From positions 1 to 64,000 of the forward strand of contig NZ_SMKQ01000021.1 in the NCBI RefSeq assembly GCF_004348995.1: a stretch of 64,000 bases of DNA, written 5' to 3'. Below, piece after piece: positions 15,982 through 24,530 of this stretch (position 1 is the stretch's first letter; each line of letters opens with the position of its first letter). A program made the position numbers and the translations under genes. This stretch comes from Nonomuraea terrae. Its GTDB lineage: Bacteria > Actinomycetota > Actinomycetes > Streptosporangiales > Streptosporangiaceae. Under the pieces are notes generated by a model that saw only the letters and a list, made by a program, of their open reading frames with translations, ran no database searches and was not told the origin of the DNA.

Positions 15982-16982
15982 GCGTCTTGTCGTACCGCCC
16001 CTCTCCCGAAGAGCTGAGCTACACCTTCGGTGGCCGCCAGGCGGTCGCCGAGGTGCGGCCTGGCACGATCATGGAGCTGTACACCGAAGACTGCTTCGGC
16101 GGGCGGGTCCGGACGGTGGACGACCTGCCGTCGCGGGTGTGCGAGTTCCCGTTCCTCAACCCGGTGACCGGGCCGTTCCACGTGACGGGCGCCGAGCCGG
16201 GCGACACGCTGGCCCTGCACTTCGTCAAGATCACACCGGCCCGTGACTGGGCGGTTTCGACGACGTTCCCGCACTTCGGCGCGCTGACCACCACCCACAC
16301 CACCGCCATGCTGCACGCGCCGCTGGAGGAGCGGGTGTGGCGCTACGACATCGACCTCGACAGGAACGTGGCCGTCTACCACGCCCGCAAGAGCGACTTC
16401 AGCGTGGAGCTGCCGCTCGACCCGATGCACGGCACGGTCGGCGTGGCCCCCGCCGCGAACGAGGCCCGCATGACGATCACGCCCGACGCGCACGGCGGCA
16501 ACATGGACACCCCGGAACTGCGCGCCGGCGTCACCGTCTACCTGGGCGTCAACGTCGAGGGCGCGATGTTCTCGATCGGCGACGGCCACGGCCTGCAGGG
16601 GCACGGCGAGGTCTGCGGCACCGCCGTGGAGTCGGCCATGAACACCGTGGTCGCGGTCGAGCTGATCAAGGGCGTGGCCACGCCGTGGCCGCGGATGGAG
16701 GACGACCTGCACGTGATGTCCACCGGCTCGGCCCGGCCGCTGGAGGACGCGTACCGGATCAGCCAGCACGACCTGGTCACCTGGACCTCGGAGCTGACCG
16801 GGCTGGACACCCTCGACGCCTACCAGCTCGTCAGCCAGGCCGGGCAGGCGCCGGTGGGCAACGTGTGCGACACCAACTACACGATGGTCGCGAAACTGCC
16901 CAAGGCATACCTGGGTGCCACGACCGTGTACGAGTCGGTGCACGCCCGGTTGCGTGCGGCGGGTTCGGCGTACACAAGTTGA
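15978..16982 (+). CDS. Acetamidase/formamidase
   Basis: 334 residues of the FmdA/AmdA family (all-beta amidase), recognised from EVRPGTIMELYTEDCFGG, PFHVTGAEPGDTL and DGHGLQGHGEVCGTAVE. It hydrolyses short aliphatic amides to ammonia and the acid in the cytoplasm. The GTG start overlaps the permease stop and has CGGAGG upstream. It completes a MarR, AmiC-like, permease, amidase locus for use of external amides as nitrogen source. Confidence 0.9.
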   Translation: MSVLSYRPSPEELSYTFGGRQAVAEVRPGTIMELYTEDCFGGRVRTVDDLPSRVCEFPFLNPVTGPFHVTGAEPGDTLALHFVKITPARDWAVSTTFPHFGALTTTHTTAMLHAPLEERVWRYDIDLDRNVAVYHARKSDFSVELPLDPMHGTVGVAPAANEARMTITPDAHGGNMDTPELRAGVTVYLGVNVEGAMFSIGDGHGLQGHGEVCGTAVESAMNTVVAVELIKGVATPWPRMEDDLHVMSTGSARPLEDAYRISQHDLVTWTSELTGLDTLDAYQLVSQAGQAPVGNVCDTNYTMVAKLPKAYLGATTVYESVHARLRAAGSAYTS

Positions 16983-17028
16983 GGTAAACATTGGACCGCG
17001 CAGGTCAGAGCACTGATCATGGTCGCCG

Positions 17029-17034
17029 TAGAGT
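17029..17034 (+). promoter_or_regulatory. -10 element of leaderless protease gene
   Basis: TAGAGT, immediately before GTG 17035 and 6 bases before GTG 17041. The usual leaderless spacing favours 17041. Confidence 0.5.
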
Positions 17035-17040
17035 GTGATC

Positions 17041-17865
17041 GTGCTCAGGTTGGTGCTGTCTTTGGTCCTGCTCGATCCAGCCGCCGTCGCCGAGGTGTCC
17101 CAGGGCAACGTCCCCGTCCCCCGCGTCATCACCCCCGACGGCGACCGCCTGGGCTACGCGCCGGTCCCGCGCCCCTACACGGGGGCGCGGCGGCTGACGG
17201 GGGTGCTGCTCGGCAGCGACCCGGCGACCCGCACCGACGTGCTCTGCGGGGGCACGGTGATCAACTCACGCAGCCGGAGCCTGGTGCTGACCGCGGCCCA
17301 CTGTCTCCACCACAACGGCCGGATGCTGAAGCGGCTGGCGTTCCTGCCGGCCTACGACAGGGGAAGGCCGCCGCTCGGCGTCTGGCCGGTCGTGCGCGCG
17401 TGGGTGCCGGCCCGCTGGCGTAGCCGGCCGTACTCCGCCGACCTGCTGCCGTACGACGTCGGCCTGGTCGGCGTCGAACGCGGCAAGCGGCCGCTGGAGG
17501 CGGTCACCGGGCGGGGCCTGGAGGCGATGCGCACCACCAGGGGCACCAACCTGCGCGGCCTGGAGCTGCTGGGCTACCCGATGGGCCGCGGCTACCCGGG
17601 CACCGCGCTCTACCGGTGCCTGGGCGACACCGTCGAGGCCGTCTCCAAGGGCCCGGGGCTGATGGTCACCCGCAACTGCCACGCCGCCGCCGGCGGCAGC
17701 GGCGGCCCCGCGCTGTACGGCGGCGCGGTGGCGGGCATCGTGTCGTCCTCCAGCCCCATGAAGGACGACAAGGGCTACACCGTGCTCACCAGGCTGGGGG
17801 GCAGGCCGTTCGAGCGGATGTTCGCCAGGGCCGACCGGGAGATGCGGCTCAGGCGGCCTGGCTGA
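17041..17865 (+). CDS. Secreted trypsin-like serine protease
   Basis: 274 residues. A short hydrophobic N-terminus (LRLVLSLVLLDPAAVA) looks like a signal peptide. The chymotrypsin-fold triad is visible: His in LTAAHCLH (about residue 82), Asp in YDVGLVG (about 140) and Ser in AAGGSGGPAL (about 223). Cysteine pairs surround His and Ser. It is likely exported and digests protein outside the cell. GTG 17035 is an alternative start. The 3' end overlaps the convergent oxidoreductase gene by 17 bases. Confidence 0.85.
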   Translation: MLRLVLSLVLLDPAAVAEVSQGNVPVPRVITPDGDRLGYAPVPRPYTGARRLTGVLLGSDPATRTDVLCGGTVINSRSRSLVLTAAHCLHHNGRMLKRLAFLPAYDRGRPPLGVWPVVRAWVPARWRSRPYSADLLPYDVGLVGVERGKRPLEAVTGRGLEAMRTTRGTNLRGLELLGYPMGRGYPGTALYRCLGDTVEAVSKGPGLMVTRNCHAAAGGSGGPALYGGAVAGIVSSSSPMKDDKGYTVLTRLGGRPFERMFARADREMRLRRPG

Positions 17866-18736
17866 CGATCTCCTCGCAGAGCGCGTGGCTCGCCAGCGCG
17901 TCGCCGGCGTCGACGCGGCGGCCGTCACGCACGGCGGTGAGGAACTCCAGGCAGACCTGCTCGATGCCGCGCTGCCGGGCGACCGGCACCCAGTCGGGCC
18001 GCCGGGCGAGCGTCTCACCGCCCCGGTAGTCGACGACGTCGCCGAGGTTGACCACGCGCCGCTTGACGCCGTCGCCCATGACCTCGCAGCTCTCCTCGGA
18101 GGCGCCGCTCACCCGGTTCATCACGCCGAGCGCGGTGAAGCCGTCGCCCGACAGCTCCAGGACGATGTGCTCGATCAGGCCGTCCTTGACGCGGGTCCTG
18201 ATCGTGGTGCCGGTGACCTCGCCGGGGACGAGGAACCTCAGGGTGTCGGCCACGTGGATGAAGTCGTCGAAGACCGCCCGGCGCGGCCGGTCGGGCAGGT
18301 TGTCGCGGTTCTTCTCCATGACCACGAGGTGGCGGGGCAGGGCCGCGAGGGCGGCGTAGCCGGGGGCGCGACGGCGGTTGAAGCCGACCATCAGCGACCG
18401 GCCCTCGGCCCGCGCGAGGCGGACGAGGTGCTCCGACTCGGCCAGGGTGTAGGCGATCGGCTTGTCGACGTACACGTGGACGCCCGCGGCCAGCAGCGGC
18501 TCGACGATCTCGGGGTGGGCCTCGGTGGCGGCGTGCACGAACGCCGCGTCGACCCCGGCCTTGATCACGTCGTCCACGCTGGTGGACCGGGCGGCGATCC
18601 GGTGCGCGTCGCCCAGCCGCGCCAGGCGCTCGGTGTTACGGGTGCACAGGTGGAGGTCGAGGCCGGGCTGGGCGGCCAGCACCGGCAGGTAGGCCTTCTC
18701 CGCGATGTCGCCGAGGCCGATCATGGCTATCTTCAC
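17849..18736 (-). CDS. Gfo/Idh/MocA-family oxidoreductase
   Basis: 295 residues. An N-terminal Rossmann fold (KIAMIGLGDIAEKAYLP) and VYVDKPIAYTL with the lysine of the family's EKP-like motif, then a C-terminal beta sheet. These enzymes oxidise or reduce sugars and cyclitols using NAD(P). The GTG start overlaps the stop of the upstream epimerase gene by 4 bases (GTGA), so they form an operon controlled by the divergent TetR gene. The substrate is unknown. Confidence 0.85.
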   Translation of the reverse strand: MKIAMIGLGDIAEKAYLPVLAAQPGLDLHLCTRNTERLARLGDAHRIAARSTSVDDVIKAGVDAAFVHAATEAHPEIVEPLLAAGVHVYVDKPIAYTLAESEHLVRLARAEGRSLMVGFNRRRAPGYAALAALPRHLVVMEKNRDNLPDRPRRAVFDDFIHVADTLRFLVPGEVTGTTIRTRVKDGLIEHIVLELSGDGFTALGVMNRVSGASEESCEVMGDGVKRRVVNLGDVVDYRGGETLARRPDWVPVARQRGIEQVCLEFLTAVRDGRRVDAGDALASHALCEEIVSQAA

Positions 18737-19644
18737 ACGTCGAGCGTAGCTTTCAGCGCATCGCCGACCGGGGTGGGCGCCATGCCGAACGTGCTCTGGA
18801 AGGCCGAGGAGTCCAGCACGTACGGCGCGGTGAACTGGTACCGGATGTGTCGCATCTCCCCCAGCATGGGCGAGAACAGCCCGGCCGCCCTGAGCGCCGG
18901 CCACGGGATCCGCATGTACCGGGGCGCGGACCGGCCCAGCAGGGCGGCCATCCGGTCCCCCATCTCGCGGAAGGTCAGCGGCTCGGCGGTCGGCACGTGC
19001 CAGGCACGGCCCCAGGCCCGTTCGTCGGTGCCGGCGATGATCAGCGCGTCGGCCACGTCGGGCAGGTACGTCCAGCTGTGCGGGATGTCGCCCGGCCAGA
19101 TGAGCGGGATGGTCTTGCCCGCCCTGAGCGGCACCTGGAAGCGGTCACCCAGATAGGACTGGTCGGTCGCGCCGGGGCCGTAGTAGTCGGAGCCGCGCAC
19201 CTCCGTCGCCCTGATCCGGCCGGCCTCGTGCGCGGCCAGCGCCTCCTGCCAGATCCGGGCCCGTACCTGGGCCTTGGGGCTGGTCGAGGCGAGCGGCAGG
19301 TCCTCGGTCATGGGCACCGAGACGGGCCCGTACGGGTAGAGGTTGCCGAGGACCACCAGGGCGGCGCCGCTCGCCTCGGCGGCGGCCAGGAACGACGCTG
19401 CCATCGGCGGCCAGTCGGTGAGCCAGCGGTGATATCGCGGGTTGACGCAGTTGTACAGGGCGTCGGCCCCGCGCGCGATCTCGATCATCCGGGCCTGGTC
19501 GGCGACGTCGGCGGCCACCTTGACCGCCCCGTCGGGGCCGCTGCCGGAGCGGGTCACGACGGTGACCTCGTGTCCGCGGGAGAGGAGTTTGCGGGCCAGG
19601 TGAGTGCCGACCTGACCGGATCCGACGACGACGTGCTTGCCCAT
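18733..19644 (-). CDS. NAD-dependent epimerase/dehydratase (extended SDR)
   Basis: 303 residues from ATG 19644 (MGKHVVVGSGQVGTHLAR). The nucleotide-binding GSGQVGTH motif is followed by the atypical extended-SDR pattern: NLYPYGP replaces the catalytic YxxxK region and SDYYGPG follows. Such proteins act on nucleotide sugars or as NAD-binding reductases. The gene lies between the YrdB-like membrane protein and the Gfo/Idh gene in one transcription unit. Confidence 0.8.
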   Translation of the reverse strand: MGKHVVVGSGQVGTHLARKLLSRGHEVTVVTRSGSGPDGAVKVAADVADQARMIEIARGADALYNCVNPRYHRWLTDWPPMAASFLAAAEASGAALVVLGNLYPYGPVSVPMTEDLPLASTSPKAQVRARIWQEALAAHEAGRIRATEVRGSDYYGPGATDQSYLGDRFQVPLRAGKTIPLIWPGDIPHSWTYLPDVADALIIAGTDERAWGRAWHVPTAEPLTFREMGDRMAALLGRSAPRYMRIPWPALRAAGLFSPMLGEMRHIRYQFTAPYVLDSSAFQSTFGMAPTPVGDALKATLDV

Positions 19645-19646
19645 GT

Positions 19647-20000
19647 TCAGACCTCGTTCCAGAAGATGCGGAGGACCGCGTTGACGACGAAGAGCGCCGC
19701 GAAGACGGCGGCGGAGGTGACCAGGCCGGAGGCGTAGAGCGCGAGGGCGCCGCCGCCGAACCAGAGGATCTCCAGTGCGGCGCGGGCCAAACCGGTGAGG
19801 GGGAAGGTGGCGTTCGCGCCGCCGCCGGCCCCGAACAGCGCCCAGGCGGCCACGAACAGCGCCGGGCCGCCGAGACCGGCCAGCAGTTTGACCCCCCAAT
19901 TGGGGCTCACGGTGAAGCCCCAGTAGGCGACGGAGGCCAGCACGCCCAGTTCCAGCAGGAACATCAGCAGGGCGTTGGCGTTCTTGGCGAGGGCGATCAT
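19647..20000 (-). CDS. YrdB-family (DUF2568) membrane protein
   Basis: 117 residues with four hydrophobic segments (about 5-28, 38-60, 68-88, 92-112) and the pattern FLLELGVLASVAYWGF ... GGPALFVAAWALFGA typical of YrdB-like proteins. Function unknown. It is the first gene of the TetR-divergent operon; CGGAG upstream of the ATG is the ribosome binding site. It ends 2 bases before the epimerase ATG. Confidence 0.8.
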   Translation of the reverse strand: MIALAKNANALLMFLLELGVLASVAYWGFTVSPNWGVKLLAGLGGPALFVAAWALFGAGGGANATFPLTGLARAALEILWFGGGALALYASGLVTSAAVFAALFVVNAVLRIFWNEV

Positions 20001-20036
20001 GTGAGCACTCCGTGGTGGTGACTGCCGTTCATTTAC

Positions 20037-20086
20037 GAGAGCAATGCTCTCTCACGAGAGCGGCATTCGTCAAGAGCGGTGCTCTC
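20037..20086. promoter_or_regulatory. Two palindromic TetR operator candidates
   Basis: GAGAGCA-A-TGCTCTC (20037-20051, perfect 7+7) and AGAGC-GGT-GCTCT (20073-20085) lie between the divergent YrdB operon and the TetR gene. A further GAGAGC half-site lies between them (20055-20060). Similar spacing on one DNA face suggests cooperative binding by the adjacent TetR protein. Confidence 0.6.
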
Positions 20087-20106
20087 GTTTCTTTGCACCG
20101 CTCTGG

Positions 20107-20112
20107 TAACCT
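20107..20112 (+). promoter_or_regulatory. -10 element of leaderless tetR
   Basis: TAACCT with a 7-base gap to ATG 20120; supports that start over an upstream in-frame one. Confidence 0.55.
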
Positions 20113-20119
20113 GCTGTGC

Positions 20120-20812
20120 ATGACAGCCAGCCGTACCGCCAGAGAACGCGTCAGGGCGGAACTCATCAGGGAGATCACCGACATCGCACGCCGTCAGCTC
20201 GCCACGGACGGCGCCGGCGGCCTGTCGCTGCGGGCCGTCGCCAGGGAGATGGGCATGGTCTCCTCGGCCATCTACCGCTATTTCCCGAGCCGCGACGACC
20301 TGCTCACCACACTGATCATCGATGGCTACAACGCCATCGGCGAGGCCGTCGAGCGGGCCGAGGCCGCCTGCCCGCGCGACGACTTCGCGGGGCGGTGGCT
20401 GACGGCCTGCCACGCGCTGCGCGACTGGGCCGTGGCGCACCCGCACGAGTACGCCCTCCTCTACGGCTCCCCCGTGCCCGGCTACCACGCGCCGCAGGAC
20501 ACGATCGCCGCCCGCGTCCGGGACGTGACCGTGCTGGGCGGGATCATCTCGGACGCCTGGCGCGCGGGCGCGATGCGGGCTCCGGCGATCGAGCCGCCGG
20601 CCGAGCTCGAAGGGGAGGCAGCCGGAGTGCGCGAGCACGTGCCCGGAGTCCCCGACGGCGTGGTCTGGCAGGCCGTCGCGGCCTGGACGGCGTTGTACGG
20701 CTGGCTCAGCTTCGAGGTGTTCGGCCAGTTCAACGGCACGATCGAGGATCGCCGGGCGGCGTTCGACCACTCGATGCGGCTGACGGCCGCGACCATGGGA
20801 CTTGCTCAGTAG
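20120..20812 (+). CDS. TetR/AcrR-family transcriptional regulator
   Basis: 230 residues. The N-terminal TetR helix-turn-helix covers residues about 15-60 (GGLSLRAVAREMGMVSSAIYRYFPSRDDLL), followed by a TetR C-terminal ligand domain of the WHG type (WVHPHEYALLYGSP-like, here AVAHPHEYALLYGSPVPGY). Likely represses the divergent YrdB-epimerase-oxidoreductase operon and itself through the palindromes at 20037-20086. Ligand unknown. Followed closely by a PadR gene. Confidence 0.88.
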   Translation: MTASRTARERVRAELIREITDIARRQLATDGAGGLSLRAVAREMGMVSSAIYRYFPSRDDLLTTLIIDGYNAIGEAVERAEAACPRDDFAGRWLTACHALRDWAVAHPHEYALLYGSPVPGYHAPQDTIAARVRDVTVLGGIISDAWRAGAMRAPAIEPPAELEGEAAGVREHVPGVPDGVVWQAVAAWTALYGWLSFEVFGQFNGTIEDRRAAFDHSMRLTAATMGLAQ

Positions 20813-20832
20813 GACTTACTAAGTTTTACTGA
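20806..20832 (+). promoter_or_regulatory. Candidate PadR operator
   Basis: TCAGTA (20806-20811) and TACTGA (20827-20832) form an inverted repeat around AT-rich ACTTACTAAGT, 4 bases before the PadR start. Position suggests autoregulation. Confidence 0.5.
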
Positions 20833-20836
20833 ATAC

Positions 20837-21166
20837 ATGGCACGGAGAACCCCCGAGCTCGGGCGCTTCACGGACGTGGCGTTGCTCGTGCTCATCAGCC
20901 TCGCCGAGGGGCAGAAACACGGATACCGGATGATCAGCGACATCGAGCAGTTCTCGGGCACGTCGCTTGAGCCCGGCACGCTCTACGGGGCGCTGATGCG
21001 GCTGGAGGAGCGCGGCTGGATCGAGCGCGTCGAGACGACCGAACGGCGCAAGCCGTACCGGATCACCGACGCGGGGCGGGAGTCGCTGCGCGAGCAGCTC
21101 GCCACGCTGCGCCGCGTCGAGCAGGCCGGCGCGCGGCGCGCGGGGCTCGCCTGGGGGGTGGCGTGA
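20837..21166 (+). CDS. PadR-family transcriptional regulator
   Basis: 109 residues with the PadR winged helix: LLVLISLAEGQKHGYRMI, then LEPGTLYGALMRLEERGWIE and RKPYRITDAGRE. The C-terminal helix is short (subfamily 2-like). PadR proteins repress neighbouring transport or stress genes. The stop overlaps the start of the membrane protein gene, so the two are coupled. Confidence 0.88.
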   Translation: MARRTPELGRFTDVALLVLISLAEGQKHGYRMISDIEQFSGTSLEPGTLYGALMRLEERGWIERVETTERRKPYRITDAGRESLREQLATLRRVEQAGARRAGLAWGVA

Positions 21167-22026
21167 TGCGCCTGCTCGCCGCCCTGCTGCTCCACCTCTA
21201 TCCGCAGCCGTGGCGGCGCCGCTACGGTGACGAGGTCGCCGACCTGGTCGCCGCGCGGCCGGTCCGCCCGCGCACACTCTTCGACCTGGCCGGGGGCGCC
21301 GCCGACGCGTGGCTGCATCGCCGGCGCATCCCCGGGGCCACGCCTTTCCGGGTTCCGCCGGGGCTGGCGCTGCCCTTCGCCGCGTACACACTGGTCCTGC
21401 TGTGGGCCCCTGGCGTGAGTGACGCGACGAACCTGCGCGGCGTCTGGGCCCTGGCGGCCGACCACGGCTCGATCGCGCAGCGGCTCGCCGAGACCGCGTC
21501 GTCGTTGTTCGTCGTGGCGGGTGTGCTCGGCCTGTTGTCCCTGGCGCCCCTGGTGACCACCGCGCTCCCGGCGCTGCGAGGCTCCGGCACGGTCACGCGC
21601 GAGGCGGCGCGCCGGGTTCTGCTGTCCGTCCTGGTCGCGACCACTCTGGCGGGGATGTTCTTCATCCTCTTCCACCGGCTTGCCCGGTCCCCTGCCGGGC
21701 CGCTGGGCGATGCGATGGCCGGTGGTTTCGTCGTCCCGATCATGCTGGCACTGGTGCTGCTCGCGCCCACGATCGCGGCCCGGGCTCCCGGGTTCGCGCC
21801 CGACGTACGAGCGTGCGGCACCCAGCTCGCCATAGCGGCCATCTGCACCACCCTCGCCTGGCTCGCCGTGGGCGCACTGCTGGCGCTCGGCCTCGCCGAG
21901 GCGTCACAGGGGTTCCTCACGGCGGTGGCGGCCGGCGCAGTGATCAGCATCGGCATGGCGACGCTGACCGCGAGAAACGTGATGCGTAATTCGGGAAAAT
22001 CCCCCGAGCTCGCTTTTGTCAGATAA
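21163..22026 (+). CDS. PadR-linked integral membrane protein
   Basis: 287 residues (GTG 21163; ATG 21166 is possible). The N-terminus LLLHLYPQPWRRRYGDE is a conserved opening of uncharacterised proteins encoded next to PadR regulators. About five to six hydrophobic segments follow between residues 65 and 275. No transport motif is visible. Probably the PadR-controlled partner; function unknown. Confidence 0.7.
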   Translation: MMRLLAALLLHLYPQPWRRRYGDEVADLVAARPVRPRTLFDLAGGAADAWLHRRRIPGATPFRVPPGLALPFAAYTLVLLWAPGVSDATNLRGVWALAADHGSIAQRLAETASSLFVVAGVLGLLSLAPLVTTALPALRGSGTVTREAARRVLLSVLVATTLAGMFFILFHRLARSPAGPLGDAMAGGFVVPIMLALVLLAPTIAARAPGFAPDVRACGTQLAIAAICTTLAWLAVGALLALGLAEASQGFLTAVAAGAVISIGMATLTARNVMRNSGKSPELAFVR

Positions 22027-22101
22027 TTCGTCGAGCGAAATTCGCATGGCCCGATAACTTTCACGTCCATTGAACTTGGTCTTTCGATGTGGGGTTGATT
22101 A

Positions 22102-22144
22102 GCGTGTGAACCCGCGGGAGGGCGCCGTTCTCCCGCTCACACGC
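22102..22144 (+). other. Stem-loop before the WXG-like operon
   Basis: GCGTGTGA/TCACACGC and GCGGGAG/CTCCCGC stack into one bulged hairpin ending 17 bases before ATG 22162. It may terminate the upstream gene or shape the 5' leader. The rest of 22027-22158 is AT-richer with no other signal. Confidence 0.45.
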
Positions 22145-22161
22145 ACAAGGGGATCACCGTG

Positions 22162-22371
22162 ATGCGGGCCATGGTGGAGCGGATCCGGCGGCTGTCGGAC
22201 GAGCACTGGTGGGCGCTGCACACCTCGTGCCGCCTGATGGAGGCCGGCGCCTGGGTGGGGCCAGCGGGCGCCCGGTTCGCCGCCCAGGTCCATGCCGACC
22301 AGCGGGAGCTGCGGGAGTTGCTCGAAGAGGCCGTGCACAGCGCGAACGCCGCGCTCCAGGACCCGGCATGA
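22162..22371 (+). CDS. WXG100-like small helical protein
   Basis: 69 residues from ATG 22162 (AAGGGG 9 bases upstream; GTG 22159 is possible). It is all helical with DEHWWALH, GAWVGPAGARF and a second helix HADQRELRELLEEAVHSA. The W-x-G turn between two helices is the hallmark of WXG100 proteins exported by type VII (ESX) systems, although the canonical spacing is only approximate. Its stop overlaps the following large gene (ATGA), as for WXG partners and their effectors. No secretion machinery is in the window. Confidence 0.55.
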   Translation: MRAMVERIRRLSDEHWWALHTSCRLMEAGAWVGPAGARFAAQVHADQRELRELLEEAVHSANAALQDPA

Positions 22372-24530
22372 CGGAGTTCTCCGGGGTCCGGCTGCCCGAC
22401 TTCGACACGATGGCGAGCAGGCACACCGAGGCGGCGGCGCGGCTGGAGGCGCTGGCGCAGGCCCTGCACCACGAACTGCGCGGCGCCGGGCTGGACCCGT
22501 CTCCGGCGGTGCGACTGCGGCAACTGGCCGGGCGGGCCACCGCGCAGGCCGAGGACCTGCGGCGGCGGCAGAGGATGGTCCACGAGTTGCAGCGCCGGCA
22601 GGTCACGTTCGGCAGGAGCACCCCGGCCGGGAGCTACCTGGAGCTGCCCGACGGCCTGGAGGCAGCCCAGGGGCTGCTGGACGGGACGCTGGCGGGGCGT
22701 GCCGCACTGAAGGCCGCCGACGGGGACACCGCGGCGCTGGCCGAGCTCTTGAGCTACGCGTCGCGCACCGGCGATGCGGCGTTCGCCACGACGTTCCTGG
22801 GTGTGCTGGGCGCCGCCGGGGTGACCCGGCTGCCCGGCGCGCTCGCCGTGCGGCTGCGCGACGCCAAGGCCCGTGGAGACGCGGCCCTCCTGGGCCGGCT
22901 CTCCGGCCAGGGCAAGAAGGCTCTGCTCCTGCTGAGCACGGCTCTGGCCAAGGCCGCCGACCCCGGTATCCTCGCGGGCCTGGTGAAACACGGCCGGGCT
23001 CAGCACAGGGTCGGCGGCACGACGTACTCCGGGTATCAGGCGCAGGCGCTCATCTGGCGCGCCCACGACGGGAGGCCGCCGTACTCGAAGGAGTTCATGG
23101 AGGTCGTCGGGCGCGACGTGATCGTCCACGAGTACGAGCAGCGCCGGGACGCCTGGGCGGCGAGCGACGACGCGCTCGGGCGCTTCTTCGGCGGCAGGCG
23201 ACTGCCCGTCGCGGATCTGGCCGGCGCGCTCGGCCTCGACACCCTGCTTCGACCCGGTACGCACCTGGGCGCCATGACCTCATCGGTGGTCGACGACCTG
23301 TTCCACGCGGCGAAGTACAGCCGCGAGACCTCCCAGGCACTGCTCGCCCACACCCCTGCCGGGTGGAAGGAGTCCGTGCTCGACCACCTGCTGACCACCC
23401 GGTGGGACGCCGCCCGCCACTGGGGCGACCACGCGCCGTTCAACGAGCTGCTGGTGAGCGCGACGACCGGCCAGGACGCGACCTCCAGGAAGCTGGCCGC
23501 CGAGCTGGCCAAGCTCCTCGCCGACGAGGTCCGCGGCGCTTTCGCCAAGTCCGGAACCGGCAACCTGGAAATCAGAGACCGCGACTCGTTCGACCGCTAC
23601 ACGCCGTTGAGCCTCCCTCTGGCCCGTGCGCTCGCCGCCCACATCGACCAGCTTTCCCGCCTCTACCTGAACCGCGCGACCTTCGAAAAGGTCACCCCCG
23701 AGGACATGTCCTACGCCCTGGTCCTGGCCACCTCGAACGACGCCGGATTCGAAGCCCTGATCAGAGCCCAGACCGAACACATGCGCGCCGCCCTCAACAC
23801 CGTCCCCCCGGTCGGCCTCACCACTGCCAACGCCGAACACCTCGGTTTCACGCAGGCCGACGTCAAACGCTTCGACCTCGACGGGGATGGCCGGATCACC
23901 AAGGACGACGTCAAGGAGTTCCTGACGGACAGGATCGTGGAAGAGGCACGCCCCTTCAACCACATCGTGGAGACCCGCCGCCAGGTACTGATCGCCCAAG
24001 GGATGGACGACAAAGAGGCGGACAAAGAACTGACGACCATGGTGAGCGACGCGATCGGGCTGCTGCCGGTGCCGGGAGCCACGTGGGCGAGCCGACTCGC
24101 CACCAGCGCCTTCGGTGAACTGATCGGCAACGGGTATGAGAAGCTCGCCGGGGCCGCGCACGACGAACTCGCCGACCATGTCGCCCAGAGAATGTCCGCG
24201 CGTGCCTTGGACGAGACGCATCAAACGGTGCGGGACAACCGGCAAGCGGTGGAGAGGCTTGCAGAGCAAATGCTCGCCACGTCCATGCTGAACAAGGGCC
24301 TGCTCGACGAACTTTCCGGCGAGGGCCAGATCTTCGCGACTGGAGCGTCGACGACGATTAAGCCCTACTCGCAAATGAGCCCACAGGAATACAGCGAATT
24401 TCTCAGTTGGGTGCGGGACAAAGGTGGAAGCAGTGGAATGCTCGATCGTTTCAGTGGCACGCTCAGCAGGACCAGCGACGTGGGTGCCTACCTCGGCTTG
24501 CAGATCCCAACTTCCGGCAGTGAAAGATGA
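22368..24530 (+). CDS. Large EF-hand helical protein, possible type VII effector
   Basis: 720 residues, almost wholly helical. The first 80 residues form two long amphipathic helices of the kind seen in ESX substrates. A calcium-binding EF-hand loop, DLDGDGRITKDD, lies at about 503-514 with an acidic helix after it. Around residue 560 there is a glycine/proline-rich hydrophobic stretch (AIGLLPVPGATW) like the pre-toxin region of actinobacterial polymorphic toxins, followed by a helical domain and a C-terminal Tyr/Ser-rich tail. Similar proteins are annotated only as hypothetical. Coupling to the WXG-like gene before and the lipoprotein gene after suggests a secreted effector with accessory proteins; no enzyme active site is recognised. 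Confidence 0.65.
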   Translation: MTEFSGVRLPDFDTMASRHTEAAARLEALAQALHHELRGAGLDPSPAVRLRQLAGRATAQAEDLRRRQRMVHELQRRQVTFGRSTPAGSYLELPDGLEAAQGLLDGTLAGRAALKAADGDTAALAELLSYASRTGDAAFATTFLGVLGAAGVTRLPGALAVRLRDAKARGDAALLGRLSGQGKKALLLLSTALAKAADPGILAGLVKHGRAQHRVGGTTYSGYQAQALIWRAHDGRPPYSKEFMEVVGRDVIVHEYEQRRDAWAASDDALGRFFGGRRLPVADLAGALGLDTLLRPGTHLGAMTSSVVDDLFHAAKYSRETSQALLAHTPAGWKESVLDHLLTTRWDAARHWGDHAPFNELLVSATTGQDATSRKLAAELAKLLADEVRGAFAKSGTGNLEIRDRDSFDRYTPLSLPLARALAAHIDQLSRLYLNRATFEKVTPEDMSYALVLATSNDAGFEALIRAQTEHMRAALNTVPPVGLTTANAEHLGFTQADVKRFDLDGDGRITKDDVKEFLTDRIVEEARPFNHIVETRRQVLIAQGMDDKEADKELTTMVSDAIGLLPVPGATWASRLATSAFGELIGNGYEKLAGAAHDELADHVAQRMSARALDETHQTVRDNRQAVERLAEQMLATSMLNKGLLDELSGEGQIFATGASTTIKPYSQMSPQEYSEFLSWVRDKGGSSGMLDRFSGTLSRTSDVGAYLGLQIPTSGSER

